Counted from the stretch's first letter, positions 8,209 through 17,457 are shown. The stretch is DNA of 64,000 nt from Carnobacterium_A sp047553015 (GCF_047553015.1 NZ_CP180212.1:744001-808000); one strand, 5' to 3'. Numbers and translations: made by a program. Notes: generated by a model not told the origin, from the sequence alone.

Positions 8209-8901
8209 ATGAAAATTGGAATTATCGGCGCTATGGAAGAAGAAATCGTTTTACTAAAATCAAAAATGCTCTCTCCAAAAGAATGCTTTCAAGCTAATGT
8301 TTTATTTATATCAGGAGAACTGGAAGGTCACCAAGTTGTTTTAGTGCAATCGGGTATTGGAAAAGTAAATGCAGCTATTGCAGCTACGTTATTAATTTCT
8401 CAATACGGAGTAGAAACGTTAATTAATACTGGTTCTGCTGGTGGAATAGGAGAAGGATTAGCGGTCGGAGATATTGTTGTCTCGAATGAAGTTGCTCACC
8501 ATGATGTTGATGTGACTATTTTTAATTATGAAATAGGTCAAGTACCACAGATGCCAGCTCGTTACACAGCTAGTGAAAAACTTATAAAAAAGATACTGGC
8601 TGCAGCTAAGGCTGTTGGGTTGCATCCGATAGAAGGATTAATTGTTACAAGTGATTCATTTATTGCTGGAAAAAATCAGACAGAAAAAATAATGACAGAT
8701 TTTCCAGATGCTTTAGCAGCAGAGATGGAAGGAGCAGCAATTGCTCAGGTTTGTTATCAATTTAAAAAGCCATTTGTTATTGTGAGAGCGATGTCTGATG
8801 TTGCAAATGAAGAAGCGAGTATTAGTTTTGATGAATTCATTGTTGAAGCTGGGAAAAAATCAGCAAATATGGTTTTAGAATTACTAAAAACGAGTATATA
8901 A
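8209..8901 (+). CDS. mtnN: 5'-methylthioadenosine/S-adenosylhomocysteine nucleosidase
   Basis: 230 residues, usual length. Cleaves adenine from MTA, SAH and 5'-deoxyadenosine; the SAH product feeds LuxS and methionine recycling. N-terminal GIIGAMEEEI carries the catalytic Glu. GIGKVNAAIAATLLI, NTGSAGG and the C-terminal AEMEGAAIAQVC and RAMSDVAN motifs (Glu of MEG, catalytic Asp of SD) are all present. SD GAAGGAGAAA precedes ATG. Last gene of the nudF group, closed by the hairpin at 8902-8940. Confidence 0.96.
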   Translation: MKIGIIGAMEEEIVLLKSKMLSPKECFQANVLFISGELEGHQVVLVQSGIGKVNAAIAATLLISQYGVETLINTGSAGGIGEGLAVGDIVVSNEVAHHDVDVTIFNYEIGQVPQMPARYTASEKLIKKILAAAKAVGLHPIEGLIVTSDSFIAGKNQTEKIMTDFPDALAAEMEGAAIAQVCYQFKKPFVIVRAMSDVANEEASISFDEFIVEAGKKSANMVLELLKTSI

Positions 8902-8940
8902 AACACTTTAATCAATAATTTACTAATCAAAGTGTTTTTA
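8902..8940 (+). terminator. Terminator after mtnN
   Basis: AACACTTT ... AAAGTGTT inverted repeat with a wide A/T loop and T-rich tail. It ends just before the acetyltransferase gene. Confidence 0.65.
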
Positions 8941-8962
8941 TTTGAAAAGTGAGGAAAAAATA

Positions 8963-9487
8963 ATGGAAAGTATAGAGACAGAGAGACTATTGTTAGTTCC
9001 ATTTAAAATAAACTATATTGAAGCAACTTTGTTAGGAAAAGAAACATTACACAATACAACAGGTTATAATGTAAGTAGCGAATGGCCAGGTATTGAGTTT
9101 TCATATTATTTACCCTTTGCGCTAGAAGAGCTAAGAAAAAGGCCAGAAATGGAAAAATGGACAAGATTAATTGTTTTAAAAAAAGAGAATAAAATTATTG
9201 GAGAAATAAGTATGCAAGGTGATGTAGGAGAAGGTTGGATTCCTGAATTAGGGTATGGAATTGTTGATTCTTACTCAAATCAAGGTTTTGTATCTGAAGC
9301 AGTAAAGTCCTTTCTAAATTGGGTAGTAGAAGTAGAAAAACAGTCATTGATTAAGGCTAAAACCTTTTCTAGAAATAAAAAGTCTCAGCATATATTAAAA
9401 AATAATGGATTCATTGAAACTGGAGAAGGCATAATTGGAAGAGATGAAAAGGTTATTGAATTCGAGTGGCGAAATAAAAGTGAGTAA
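8963..9487 (+). CDS. GNAT-family N-acetyltransferase (RimJ/RimL type)
   Basis: 174 residues from the ATG at 8963, preferred over an in-frame TTG at 8942 because GTGAGGAAAAAATA places an SD correctly and the product then begins ESIETERLLLVPF as relatives do. The ETERL start, the central VLKKENKIIGEIS strand, ELGYGIVDSYSNQGFVSEAV (Q/R-x-x-G-like CoA loop) and the C-terminal FSRNKKSQHILKNNGFIETG are hallmarks of this subgroup. It transfers an acetyl group from acetyl-CoA to an unknown amine. Stands alone. Confidence 0.88.
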   Translation: MESIETERLLLVPFKINYIEATLLGKETLHNTTGYNVSSEWPGIEFSYYLPFALEELRKRPEMEKWTRLIVLKKENKIIGEISMQGDVGEGWIPELGYGIVDSYSNQGFVSEAVKSFLNWVVEVEKQSLIKAKTFSRNKKSQHILKNNGFIETGEGIIGRDEKVIEFEWRNKSE

Positions 9488-9559
9488 GTGAAAGAGGCTC
9501 AAAAGAATAGTCAGGAAAGATTTTTCCTTTGATCTTTAGTATGAACATTATCTCAAAAG

Positions 9560-10006
9560 CTACGAAAAGAACTTTTTTAAAAATGACTTTTTTTTGATAA
9601 CTTCTTTTTCTATTATTTTATCAGAGTTTGGATATTTTTCTGCAACATCAATGGTGTCAATATTAACGGCTTGTGGGGCAACATAAACTAGACCAATAGT
9701 ACTTTTTTCAGCATTTTCATCGGTTACAATTCTAAATGAACAGTTCAACTGGTTGCTTAGCTTAATGTAGGGATTTAAATCTTTTATATCAACGGTGCCA
9801 TTAAATAACAAGGTATTATTTGGATGTTGAGCGATTTCTTTTTTTACTTCTGTTGAATAGTCCATTGAAGATAATTGTTCAATAGTTATCGATAAATAAA
9901 TGCGTTCTCTTAAACTCCCAAGATATTTTTGACGTTCATCGGGCTTAGTCTGATTAGCTCCATACATACCTTTGTTTAAATAATTTTGCATGTTATCTGA
10001 ACTCAT
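9560..10006 (-). CDS. YueI-family protein (DUF1694)
   Basis: 148 residues, soluble. N-terminal LNKGMYGANQTKPDERQKYLGSLRERI is the conserved YueI signature, followed by an alpha/beta core ending in IGLVYVAPQAVN and a basic tail. The function of the family is unknown; the fold resembles a ribosomal-protein-like or release-factor-associated alpha/beta domain, but I would not go further. SD AGGGAGGGAAAA before ATG. Monocistronic; divergent from the gene at 10130. Confidence 0.85.
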   Translation of the reverse strand: MSSDNMQNYLNKGMYGANQTKPDERQKYLGSLRERIYLSITIEQLSSMDYSTEVKKEIAQHPNNTLLFNGTVDIKDLNPYIKLSNQLNCSFRIVTDENAEKSTIGLVYVAPQAVNIDTIDVAEKYPNSDKIIEKEVIKKKSFLKKFFS

Positions 10007-10129
10007 AAGTTTTCCCTCCTAATAAATTAGTCTTTCTAACATTATAACATATATTAAACCAGTTACATTTCACTATATTATATATAAGAACAGTATCACT
10101 ACTTTAAAAGGATAGAAAGGATTTAGTCA

Positions 10130-10768
10130 ATGGAAAATCTAGTAATTTTTACTCAAGAAGATTTTGATATTTTTACTATTGAAGGATTAGATTCCAGAAT
10201 GAGTGAAATTCGAAAAAAAATTCAACCAAAATTCAGAAAAATTGCAACAGCTATTTCAAGAGACTTGAGCCCAATAGTAGACGGTGAAACTTTACCAGTA
10301 CATATTGCGCAACACCTTAGACGAACTAAAAACCCACCTCAAGATACTTGGTGTGCAATTGGAGGAGATAAGAGAGGGTATAAAAAATATCCTCATTTTC
10401 AATTAGGATTGTATCACTCTCATTTATTTATCTGGTTAGCTTTTATAGACAATCCACAATTTGAAAAAGAGATGGCACAAAGTTTTATTGATAATAAAAC
10501 AATTATTCAGTCTTTATCTTCTGATTTTGTAGTTTCATTTGATCACACAAAAGCAAGTGTACAAATTATTGATGAAGATGAATTAACTAAAGGACTTGTC
10601 AGATGGAGAGACAATAAAAAGGGTGAATTTTTAGTTGGAAGACAATTAAATGCTGCTCATTCAGTTTTAAAAGATTCTGAGGCCTTTTATACTTTCGTAT
10701 TAGAAACTTATGAAACCTTACTACCTATCTATAAACAAGCCTTTCAAGCTTATCCGAGTAAGTTATAA
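10130..10768 (+). CDS. UPF0637 / DUF1054 family protein (YktB-like)
   Basis: 212 residues, normal for the family. Typical features: FTQEDFDIFTIEGLDSRM at the start, HIAQHLRRTKNPPQDTW, and GGDKRGYKKYPHFQLGLYHS. It is a soluble alpha/beta protein of unknown function found across Bacilli. SD AGAAAGGA precedes ATG. A strong terminator follows (10772-10820), so it is a single-gene unit. Confidence 0.9.
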   Translation: MENLVIFTQEDFDIFTIEGLDSRMSEIRKKIQPKFRKIATAISRDLSPIVDGETLPVHIAQHLRRTKNPPQDTWCAIGGDKRGYKKYPHFQLGLYHSHLFIWLAFIDNPQFEKEMAQSFIDNKTIIQSLSSDFVVSFDHTKASVQIIDEDELTKGLVRWRDNKKGEFLVGRQLNAAHSVLKDSEAFYTFVLETYETLLPIYKQAFQAYPSKL

Positions 10769-10771
10769 TAA

Positions 10772-10820
10772 AAAAGATAAGAGACCGATTCTACTATAGA
10801 ATCGGTCTCTTATCTTTTTA
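10772..10820. terminator. Perfect long terminator hairpin
   Basis: About 22-bp perfect arms with core AGAGACCGATTCT / AGAATCGGTCTCT and a short loop, A-run before and T-run after, so it can work in both directions. The stretch 10821-10993 holds no gene I can support. Confidence 0.92.
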
Positions 10821-10993
10821 TGAATGCAACAATCCATTTAATCATATAAAATTAATGCATCATCACCAGATAGTAGAAAAAAAACAGTTGAGTGATGATA
10901 TTCAAGTGTAATAAATTTATTGGGTACGTCAATTACCGTTTGGTTATACAGAATAAATGACTTTTTAAAAAAATGATGATCAGTAGTTTAAAA

Positions 10994-11359
10994 TCAAAGT
11001 AAGCTAATGATATCATCAGGTTGTTTATAGACTTGAAATAATTTATTTAATAATGTAATATCTTCATGAGCAAGTCTAAATAATTCTTTAAAAACCTGTT
11101 GAATAGCATCTGATTCGTCTTTTTCTTTGATAGCAAGTAATACCTCACTTTTAAAACTATCTAAACTACTTAGAGTAGAAAGATACTCCTCGATAAAATC
11201 TGAAAAGTGATTTTTTCCGTATAATAGATCTTCTTTTAAAAAATGAGAATTTTTAAAACATGATTCAATTACCTCGCCAGGAGTTATATTAGCAGCTTCA
11301 GCTAAACGTTTAACTTCATTTCCAAAGCTATCATTTACTTCAATTAACATATTTATCAC
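10994..11359 (-). CDS. Unrecognised small helical protein
   Basis: 121 residues, acidic, no membrane segment. The start resembles a ribbon-helix-helix or antitoxin-like N-terminus (MLIEVNDSFGNEVKRLAEAANITPGEVIE reads as a strand, a helix and a second helix), and the rest is helical. No toxin partner lies next to it, so I do not call it an antitoxin. Two in-frame ATGs (11359 and 11350) are possible starts; TGAGGTGATAAAT upstream is a fair SD for the first. The stretch 11360-11570 upstream is A/T-rich with no gene seen. Confidence 0.6.
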   Translation of the reverse strand: MINMLIEVNDSFGNEVKRLAEAANITPGEVIESCFKNSHFLKEDLLYGKNHFSDFIEEYLSTLSSLDSFKSEVLLAIKEKDESDAIQQVFKELFRLAHEDITLLNKLFQVYKQPDDIISLL

Positions 11360-11570
11360 CTCAAATTAATTATATTGTTATTATAAAGCATCTATAATTA
11401 TTAAGGTATTAAGTGTTTATGTATTCTGAAAAAAATTAAAAGATTATGTCAAAATTGTGAAATAAAGAATAAAAAGATAATGGCAAGTAATTAATTTAGT
11501 TCAAAAAATAGGTTCAATCGTTTAAATTAAAATAGAAATAAGATTCAAAATACTTAAGATAATAAACAAA

Positions 11571-11602
11571 AAAACACAACTGTGAAAGTTGTGTTTTTTT
11601 TT
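11571..11602 (-). terminator. Terminator after rpsD
   Basis: AACACAAC / GTTGTGTT stem with A-run on one side and a long T-run on the other. It lies just beyond the rpsD stop. Confidence 0.85.
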
Positions 11603-11611
11603 AGAATTAAA

Positions 11612-12217
11612 TTAACGGTTATAGAACTCAACGATAAACGCTTCATCGATTTCAGCGTATAGTTCTTCACGTAAAGGTAGACGATTCAATGAACCTTCTA
11701 ATTTTTCTCCATCAAAACTAACGAATTCTGGACGGCCAAATAATGATTCAACAGCAGAAGTGATAATTTCCATGTTTTTAGATTTTTCACGAACAGAGAT
11801 AGCTTGTCCAACAGCAACGCTATAAGATGGGATATCAACACGCTTGCCATCAACAAGGATGTGACCGTGGTTTACTAATTGACGAGCTTGACGACGAGTA
11901 GTTGCGAAACCTAAACGGTAAACGACATTATCTAAACGTTGCTCTAGTAAGATCATAAAGTTGTCACCAACTTTACCTTCTTTAATTTTTCCAGCTTTAA
12001 CAAAAAGATTTTTGAATTGACGTTCATTCATACCGTACATGTTACGTAATTTTTGTTTTTCTTGTAATTGTAAACCGTATTCAGTTAATTTTTTACGGCT
12101 ATTTGGACCATGAGGACCTGGAGCGTAAGGACGGCGCTCAATTTCTTTACCTGTACCTGAAAGTGAAATACCTAAACGACGTGAAATTTTCCAACTTGGA
12201 CCTGTATAACGTGACAT
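11612..12217 (-). CDS. rpsD: 30S ribosomal protein S4
   Basis: 201 residues. Primary 16S rRNA-binding protein of the small subunit body, also a translational repressor of its own mRNA. The start MSRYTGPSWKISRRLGIS is canonical, so the frame open further upstream to 12400 belongs to the leader, not to the protein. Strong SD TTGGAGGAATTT precedes this ATG. Contains the RRPYAPGPHGP segment and the S4 RNA-binding domain with FATTRRQARQLVNHGHILVDG. Monocistronic with its own promoter and terminator. Confidence 0.97.
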   Translation of the reverse strand: MSRYTGPSWKISRRLGISLSGTGKEIERRPYAPGPHGPNSRKKLTEYGLQLQEKQKLRNMYGMNERQFKNLFVKAGKIKEGKVGDNFMILLEQRLDNVVYRLGFATTRRQARQLVNHGHILVDGKRVDIPSYSVAVGQAISVREKSKNMEIITSAVESLFGRPEFVSFDGEKLEGSLNRLPLREELYAEIDEAFIVEFYNR

Positions 12218-12394
12218 AATAAAATTCCTCCAATAATGTTTTTTTTGGAGTAAAATAATAAGTTGATAGTTCAATACTCCGTGCAGTTTATTTTTCATTC
12301 TTCGCCTTTGCAGCCGCAGGTTACACAAATGAACCACTATTGGCAATAAACTGTTGACGCGAATACCACTTTCACGCTGCATTATTTTACACAA
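12218..12394 (-). ncRNA. rpsD leader, probable S4-binding autoregulatory element
   Basis: About 177 nt of untranslated leader between the promoter at 12400-12428 and the rpsD ATG. It folds readily: CAGTTTATT near 12350 pairs with AATAAACTG near 12285, and GCAGC / GCTGC type pairs occur around it. In Bacilli, S4 represses rpsD by binding such a leader. Position, length and pairing support this; the exact Rfam fold was not checked. Confidence 0.6.
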
Positions 12395-12399
12395 ATTCA

Positions 12400-12428
12400 A
12401 TTATACAATGGGCAACTCCAAAGAGCAA
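12400..12428 (-). promoter_or_regulatory. Promoter of rpsD
   Basis: Minus strand TTGCTC, 17-bp spacer, TATAAT. It starts 12 bp beyond the stop of the reductase gene. Confidence 0.8.
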
Positions 12429-12440
12429 GCTTTGTTTCTT

Positions 12441-12917
12441 TTACTGAAGCATAGAGCGGCTATTTTTTTGCAAAATTTCAGCAAATAATTCTAAATAGTG
12501 TTGATCTATTTTATCGAATCGATTTGTTATAGGAGCATCAATATCTAAAACACCTATTTTTTCACCATTTATTATAATGGGAATAACGATTTCTGATTTA
12601 CTTGCAGCATCACAGGCAATGTGCCCTTTAAACTTAGAGACATCTTCGACGACTAAAGATGTATTCTTTTCAAAAGCTGTTCCACAAACCCCAGCACCTA
12701 TTTTTATTCTTATACAAGCTACTTTACCTTGAAAAGGTCCTAAGACTAATTCATCGGATATTTTTTCGTATAAATAAAATCCAGCCCAGTTAACATCGGG
12801 TAAGTTTTCAAATAATAAAGCGGCACTGTTGCTCAAATTAGCAATCAAATTCGTCTCGTCACCTAATACTGCAGAGAGTTGTTTGTTCATTAAACGATAA
12901 TATGATTCTTTAGACAC
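12441..12917 (-). CDS. GAF-domain free methionine-(R)-sulfoxide reductase
   Basis: 158 residues, a single GAF domain (YtsP/fRMsr type). Reduces free Met-R-sulfoxide with thioredoxin. The three family cysteines are present: ACIRI, GVCGTA and HIACDAAS. The SEIVIPIIINGEKIGVLDIDAP block forms the ligand pocket. SD AGGAGGAATTTTC upstream of ATG. In B. subtilis the homologue also neighbours rpsD, as here. A GAF protein without catalysis is the alternative, but the conserved Cys set argues for the enzyme. Confidence 0.9.
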   Translation of the reverse strand: MSKESYYRLMNKQLSAVLGDETNLIANLSNSAALLFENLPDVNWAGFYLYEKISDELVLGPFQGKVACIRIKIGAGVCGTAFEKNTSLVVEDVSKFKGHIACDAASKSEIVIPIIINGEKIGVLDIDAPITNRFDKIDQHYLELFAEILQKNSRSMLQ

Positions 12918-13137
12918 GAAAATTCCTCCTGTAACAAGTATACTTACTAGATAGGATAAAATAAAAAACCCCTTAAGTAGTGTTAGATTTCATTATATAT
13001 GTTAATATACATAATAGGTATTTTTATAAGAAAATGCAAACGATGTTGACTATTTTCTTATAATCGATAAATCAACCAATTAATAACAACTATTTTTTTA
13101 TATGACCATATAAAATTAGCTGGAGGTATCAATAAAA

Positions 13138-14850
13138 ATGAAGCTTGAGTATATTTTAATGACAATAATCTTTTTAGCCCTTATTGCTTATTTGATAAGT
13201 TCAATGATGAAAAAAAGCCATTATTCATTAATTGATAAACTAGAGAAACAGAAATTTGAATTAATGGATTTAACTATAACAGATGATTTACTTAGAGCAA
13301 AAGAATTAGAATTAACAGGACAGACAGAAAAAAAGTTTATTCAATTGCAATCTGAATGGCAAACAATTGAAACAGCTACTTTTCCAGATTTAGAAAACTA
13401 TTTATTTGACGCAAAGAAAGCTACCAATCGTTTGCAACTAGTTAAAGCAAAAACAGCAGAACAAAAAGTAGCTATTTTAATAAAAAATATTAAATTAGAT
13501 AGTAATGACATTCAACTAGCTTTGCGTGAGCTCTTACAAAGTGAAGAACAAAATTTATTAGAAGTTAATAGAATACAAGAAACGTACCAAGAAATCAGAA
13601 AGAAATTACTAACACAAAGCTTTTCATTTGGACCAGCATTAGAGAAGTTAGAAAATAAATTGACTCTTTTAGAGGTTGATTTTGATAAGGTTTCAGATTT
13701 AACGGCTTCAGGTGACCCTGTTGAAGCTAAAACTATTTTAAATAAAATTGATGCAGATACAAAAGAATTAAATGATAGTATCAAACAAATTCCTAGTATT
13801 TTAAAACAGCTGACGAATGAATTCTCAGAACAAATACAAGAATTAAAGCATGGTTACAATGAGCTCATGGAACAACAGTTTCTATTTTTAAATGATACTA
13901 TCTTAGCAGATATCGATTCTATTGAAGTAAAGTACGAGATTTCTAAAGAGGCGATCACAAGATGTGATGTTGAAGAAGCTAAATTAGTAAATAAAGAAAT
14001 AGAAGATGAAATTAATCGATTATATGATACTATGGAAGTTGAAATTGAAGCGAAAAATTATATTGTGAAATATCAGCCTATTTTAGATGATTATATCGAA
14101 TTTGTAATTGAAAAGAATCGTAAGCTGTTGATTGAAATCGATCGTGTAGCTCAAAGTTATGCGTTAACTAATAATGAGCTAAATCAAACTAAAAAAATGC
14201 AAGAACAATTGAAAGAAATCCAAGAAAATTTCGATACTTTTACAGATGGCTTAAATAGTCGTCAGGCTATCTTTAGCGCGGTAAGAGAAAGTTATATAGA
14301 ACATGCAAAAGAACTGGAAGAAATTGAAGGAGAACAAAAAATCATTAATCAATCTTTAATAGAGTTAAGAGAAGAAGAAAAAGAAGTGAAAGATAAAATT
14401 GATGATTTTGAATTTAATTTACGTGGAGTAAAACGGTATATTGAGAAACAGCATCTTCCTGGATTATCTACACAATACCTAGATTTTTTCTTTTTAACAA
14501 CAGAGCGAGTGGAAGAATTATCTAAAGAGCTAAATAAATTAACGATAGATATGAAGGATATCAAACAGTTATGTGATTTATGTGATGATGATGTTGAACT
14601 ATTAGTCGAAAAAACGGAAGACCTAGTAGATAATGCCTTATTATGTGAATACATGATGCAATATGCTAATCGTTATAGACACACTCATCCAGAGATAGCG
14701 AATGCGATAGCGGAGAGTATGCTAACTTTCAATAGTCAATTTGATTACAATAAGGCACTGGAACAGATTTCGACAGCTTTAGAAAAAGTCGAACCTGGTT
14801 CATTTGAAAAAATAGAAGCAAATTATTTAGAAGATAAGAAAAAAAAATAG
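13138..14850 (+). CDS. ezrA: Septation ring formation regulator EzrA
   Basis: 570 residues, usual length. Membrane-anchored negative regulator of FtsZ ring assembly that also links divisome and wall synthesis. N-terminal transmembrane helix (about residues 3-23), then an all-helical spectrin-like cytoplasmic part with repeated coiled coils and no other domain. SD GCTGGAGGTATC precedes ATG. Stands alone; divergent from the reductase at 12441. The 220-bp gap 12918-13137 holds only A/T-rich promoter-like sequence. Confidence 0.93.
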   Translation: MKLEYILMTIIFLALIAYLISSMMKKSHYSLIDKLEKQKFELMDLTITDDLLRAKELELTGQTEKKFIQLQSEWQTIETATFPDLENYLFDAKKATNRLQLVKAKTAEQKVAILIKNIKLDSNDIQLALRELLQSEEQNLLEVNRIQETYQEIRKKLLTQSFSFGPALEKLENKLTLLEVDFDKVSDLTASGDPVEAKTILNKIDADTKELNDSIKQIPSILKQLTNEFSEQIQELKHGYNELMEQQFLFLNDTILADIDSIEVKYEISKEAITRCDVEEAKLVNKEIEDEINRLYDTMEVEIEAKNYIVKYQPILDDYIEFVIEKNRKLLIEIDRVAQSYALTNNELNQTKKMQEQLKEIQENFDTFTDGLNSRQAIFSAVRESYIEHAKELEEIEGEQKIINQSLIELREEEKEVKDKIDDFEFNLRGVKRYIEKQHLPGLSTQYLDFFFLTTERVEELSKELNKLTIDMKDIKQLCDLCDDDVELLVEKTEDLVDNALLCEYMMQYANRYRHTHPEIANAIAESMLTFNSQFDYNKALEQISTALEKVEPGSFEKIEANYLEDKKKK

Positions 14851-14855
14851 TAAGG

Positions 14856-14900
14856 AAAACAGCAGAGTCTTTCACTTAAATGAAACCTCTGTTTTGTTTT
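14856..14900 (+). terminator. Probable terminator after ezrA
   Basis: Imperfect stem AACAGCAGAG..TTTCA / TGAAACCTCTGTT followed by T-rich sequence. Confidence 0.6.
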
Positions 14901-14975
14901 GTGTTAAATTTAAGAGTGAGAAAGAAAAAAAGAATAATAAAATGGATGAAATAGTTAATAGAAAGTGTGGAAAAA

Positions 14976-16118
14976 ATGATTTATTTTGATAACAGTGCAA
15001 CAACTAATGTTAACGAAGAGGTGTTGCAAACAATAATAGAGGTAACTAAAAACATTAATGGAAATCCTTCTAGTATGCATGGAATTGGAAGCAGAGCTGA
15101 TGCGTTAATGCATCAATCGCGTAAGCAGATAGCTTCTTTGCTTACGGTTAGCCCAGAAGAAATTTATTTTACTAGTGGTGGGACAGAAGGAGATAATTGG
15201 GCGATTAAAGGGACAGCTATCGAGAAAAGAAATTATGGGAATCACATCATTACAACAACGATAGAACACCCAGCTGTAAGTGAATCCATCTACCAACTAG
15301 AACAATTTGGTTTTGAAGTTACCTATCTATCGGTTGATAAAGATGGTATTATTTCTGTTGAAGACCTAGAAAAAGCTATACGAAAAGAGACAATTCTAGT
15401 ATCTATTATGGCTATAAACAATGAAGTAGGCAGTGTGCAGCCTATCGAGAAAATTGGCGAAATTTTGAAAAAATATCCAACGATTCATTTTCATGTAGAT
15501 GCCGTTCAAGCTATAGGCAAGATACCTTTACTTCTAGGACCACAATCTCGCATTGATATTGCTGTTTTTTCAAGTCACAAGTTCCATGGACCAAAAGGGA
15601 CGGGATTTATTTACCTGAAAAAAGGCAGAAAGATAGCTCCTTTAATTAGTGGTGGTGGACAAGAGAATCGGATGCGAAGTGGAACAGAAAATGTTGTCGG
15701 TATAGCTGCAACTGGAAAAGCTCTCCGCCTAGCATTAACAGATCCTATTGATAAACAAAAAAAACAAAGAGAAATAAGAGATTATTTAATGGATGAATTG
15801 AATAGTTACAAAAAAGTGGTATTATTTTCAACGAAAGCAGGAGCACCTCATATCCTTTGTTTTGCCTTGAAGGGAATTAGAGGAGAAGTTTTACTCCATG
15901 CTTTCGAAAATGAATCTATTTATCTATCTACTACTAGTGCTTGCTCTAGTAAGAGTAAAAAGAGCTCCGGTACTCTCTCAGCTATGCATGTACCAGCTAC
16001 ACTTGCCGTAGATGCTGTGCGTGTCAGTTTATCAAGCACAAATACAATAGAAGAAGCAAAAAAATTTTTAAGTGTTTTCAAAATATTATATAAAAAATTT
16101 CAATCTATCCATGCTTAA
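14976..16118 (+). CDS. Cysteine desulfurase paired with ThiI (NifZ-type)
   Basis: 380 residues, PLP enzyme of the NifS/IscS class. It moves sulfur from cysteine to an active-site Cys persulfide. Seen: MIYFDNSATT start, TSGGTEGDNWAI, HVDAVQAIGK, the PLP lysine in SSHKFHGPKG, and the catalytic Cys in STTSACSSKSK. ATG at 14976 is preferred over the in-frame GTG at 14967 because the product then starts as relatives do. thiI follows after 20 bp; in B. subtilis such a pair makes 4-thiouridine in tRNA, so this enzyme is its likely sulfur donor. Confidence 0.93.
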   Translation: MIYFDNSATTNVNEEVLQTIIEVTKNINGNPSSMHGIGSRADALMHQSRKQIASLLTVSPEEIYFTSGGTEGDNWAIKGTAIEKRNYGNHIITTTIEHPAVSESIYQLEQFGFEVTYLSVDKDGIISVEDLEKAIRKETILVSIMAINNEVGSVQPIEKIGEILKKYPTIHFHVDAVQAIGKIPLLLGPQSRIDIAVFSSHKFHGPKGTGFIYLKKGRKIAPLISGGGQENRMRSGTENVVGIAATGKALRLALTDPIDKQKKQREIRDYLMDELNSYKKVVLFSTKAGAPHILCFALKGIRGEVLLHAFENESIYLSTTSACSSKSKKSSGTLSAMHVPATLAVDAVRVSLSSTNTIEEAKKFLSVFKILYKKFQSIHA

Positions 16119-16138
16119 GAAAGAGAAGTGAATGAAGA

Positions 16139-17356
16139 ATGCAATATAATGAAATACTAGTCCGGTATGGAGAATTATCAACTAAAAGAAAAAATAAAAA
16201 GAAATTTATTAATAAATTAACTCAGAATGTGAAATTTGCTTTATCTGACTTTGAGCAACTTGAAGTAACAGGCGACAGAGATCGAATGCACCTAAAACTA
16301 AATGGTGCTGATAGCACTAGTGTCTTAGAAAGATTGAAACCCATCTTTGGTATTCAGAATTTCTCTCCGGTAATGAGAATCGAAAGAGATATCGAAGAAA
16401 TGAAAAAAGTAACCGTAAAGATGGTTCAAGAGTTATATACAGAAGGTAAATCATTTAAAATCACAGCACGCCGTTCAGATCATGAATTTAGTTTAGATAC
16501 AGATCAAATCAATCATTTACTAGGATCTGAAGTTTTAAAGAATATAGAAGACATCACTGTAAAAATGAAAAATCCTGATATTAATATTCGTGTTGAAATT
16601 AGAAATGAGGGTATTTTTCTGTCTAGTCAAACAATCTTAGGAGCAGGTGGATTGCCAGTTGGTTCAAGTGGTAAAGGTATCTTAATGCTTTCTGGTGGAA
16701 TTGACTCACCAGTGGCAGGTTATTTGACGATGAAGCGTGGTGTAGAGATTGAAGCAGTTCATTTTCATAGCCCACCTTACACGAGTTCCAGGTCTTTACA
16801 AAAAGCTAAGGACCTAGCCTCTAAAATGGCTGCATTCGCAGGGAATATTGTTTTTATTGAAGTCCCATTTACTGAAATTCAAGAAGAAATAAAAAGATGT
16901 GTCCCTGAGGGGTATTCAATGACCGTAACACGACGGATGATGTTACGAATTACAGAACTAATTCGTGAAAAACAAAATGGTTTAGCAATCATTAATGGCG
17001 AATCTCTTGGGCAAGTAGCTTCTCAGACTCTACACAGTATGATTGCTATTAATGATGTAACGGTTATACCAATTATCAGGCCAGTCGTATCAATGGATAA
17101 AAATGAAATAATTGATTTAGCTCAAAAAATTGGTACATTTGACTTGTCTATTCAACCTTTTGAAGATTGTTGTACGATATTCGCTCCTACTACTCCAAAA
17201 ACAAGACCTGATTTAGAAAAAAGTAGGCGATATGAAGCAAGACTCAATATAGAAGAATTAATCCAACGTGCAATGGACAATTTAGTTTACTCTGAAATAA
17301 AAGTAGGAGATACTTTAGAAAAGCAGCAAGCTGATAAATATTCTTCACTTTTATAA
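16139..17356 (+). CDS. thiI: tRNA 4-thiouridine synthase ThiI
   Basis: 405 residues. Adenylates and thiolates U8 of tRNA, a near-UV sensor base; in some bacteria also supplies sulfur for thiamine thiazole. An N-terminal ferredoxin-like and THUMP region (about 1-165) is followed by the PP-loop ATPase with LSGGIDSPVAGYL and GESLGQVASQT. No C-terminal rhodanese domain is present, as usual in Bacilli. FEDCCTIF carries conserved cysteines. SD AGAGAAGTGAATGA before ATG. Cotranscribed with the desulfurase at 14976. Confidence 0.95.
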   Translation: MQYNEILVRYGELSTKRKNKKKFINKLTQNVKFALSDFEQLEVTGDRDRMHLKLNGADSTSVLERLKPIFGIQNFSPVMRIERDIEEMKKVTVKMVQELYTEGKSFKITARRSDHEFSLDTDQINHLLGSEVLKNIEDITVKMKNPDINIRVEIRNEGIFLSSQTILGAGGLPVGSSGKGILMLSGGIDSPVAGYLTMKRGVEIEAVHFHSPPYTSSRSLQKAKDLASKMAAFAGNIVFIEVPFTEIQEEIKRCVPEGYSMTVTRRMMLRITELIREKQNGLAIINGESLGQVASQTLHSMIAINDVTVIPIIRPVVSMDKNEIIDLAQKIGTFDLSIQPFEDCCTIFAPTTPKTRPDLEKSRRYEARLNIEELIQRAMDNLVYSEIKVGDTLEKQQADKYSSLL

Positions 17357-17370
17357 ATAGAAAAAGATTC

Positions 17371-17426
17371 GAAATAGAATGATCTCAGATTGATTAGAGA
17401 GCATTCTATTTCTAATTTTTTTTTTA
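17371..17426 (+). terminator. Terminator after thiI
   Basis: GAAATAGAATG / CATTCTATTTC perfect 11-bp stem, then a run of more than ten T. Confidence 0.85.
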
Positions 17427-17457
17427 TAGTTAGTAGAAAGCGTTTTTATTTTTTTAA

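Noticed and set aside
10840..10990. Open minus-strand stretch of some 45 codons after the gene at 10994-11359
   Set aside because: It has no ATG, GTG or TTG start and no ribosome site, and lies in another frame than its neighbour; it may be chance in A/T-rich DNA.
10994..11359. Toxin-antitoxin antitoxin
   Set aside because: The N-terminus only loosely resembles a DNA-binding antitoxin and no toxin-like gene is adjacent.
12218..12400. Frame open upstream of rpsD that would extend S4 by 61 residues
   Set aside because: S4 proteins start at MSRYTGP; a strong SD is at 12218-12235 and a promoter at 12400-12428, so this part is untranslated leader.
17436..17452. Possible CcpA (cre) site TAGAAAGCGTTTTTA before rex
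   Set aside because: Two mismatches at conserved positions of the cre consensus, in T-rich DNA just after a terminator.
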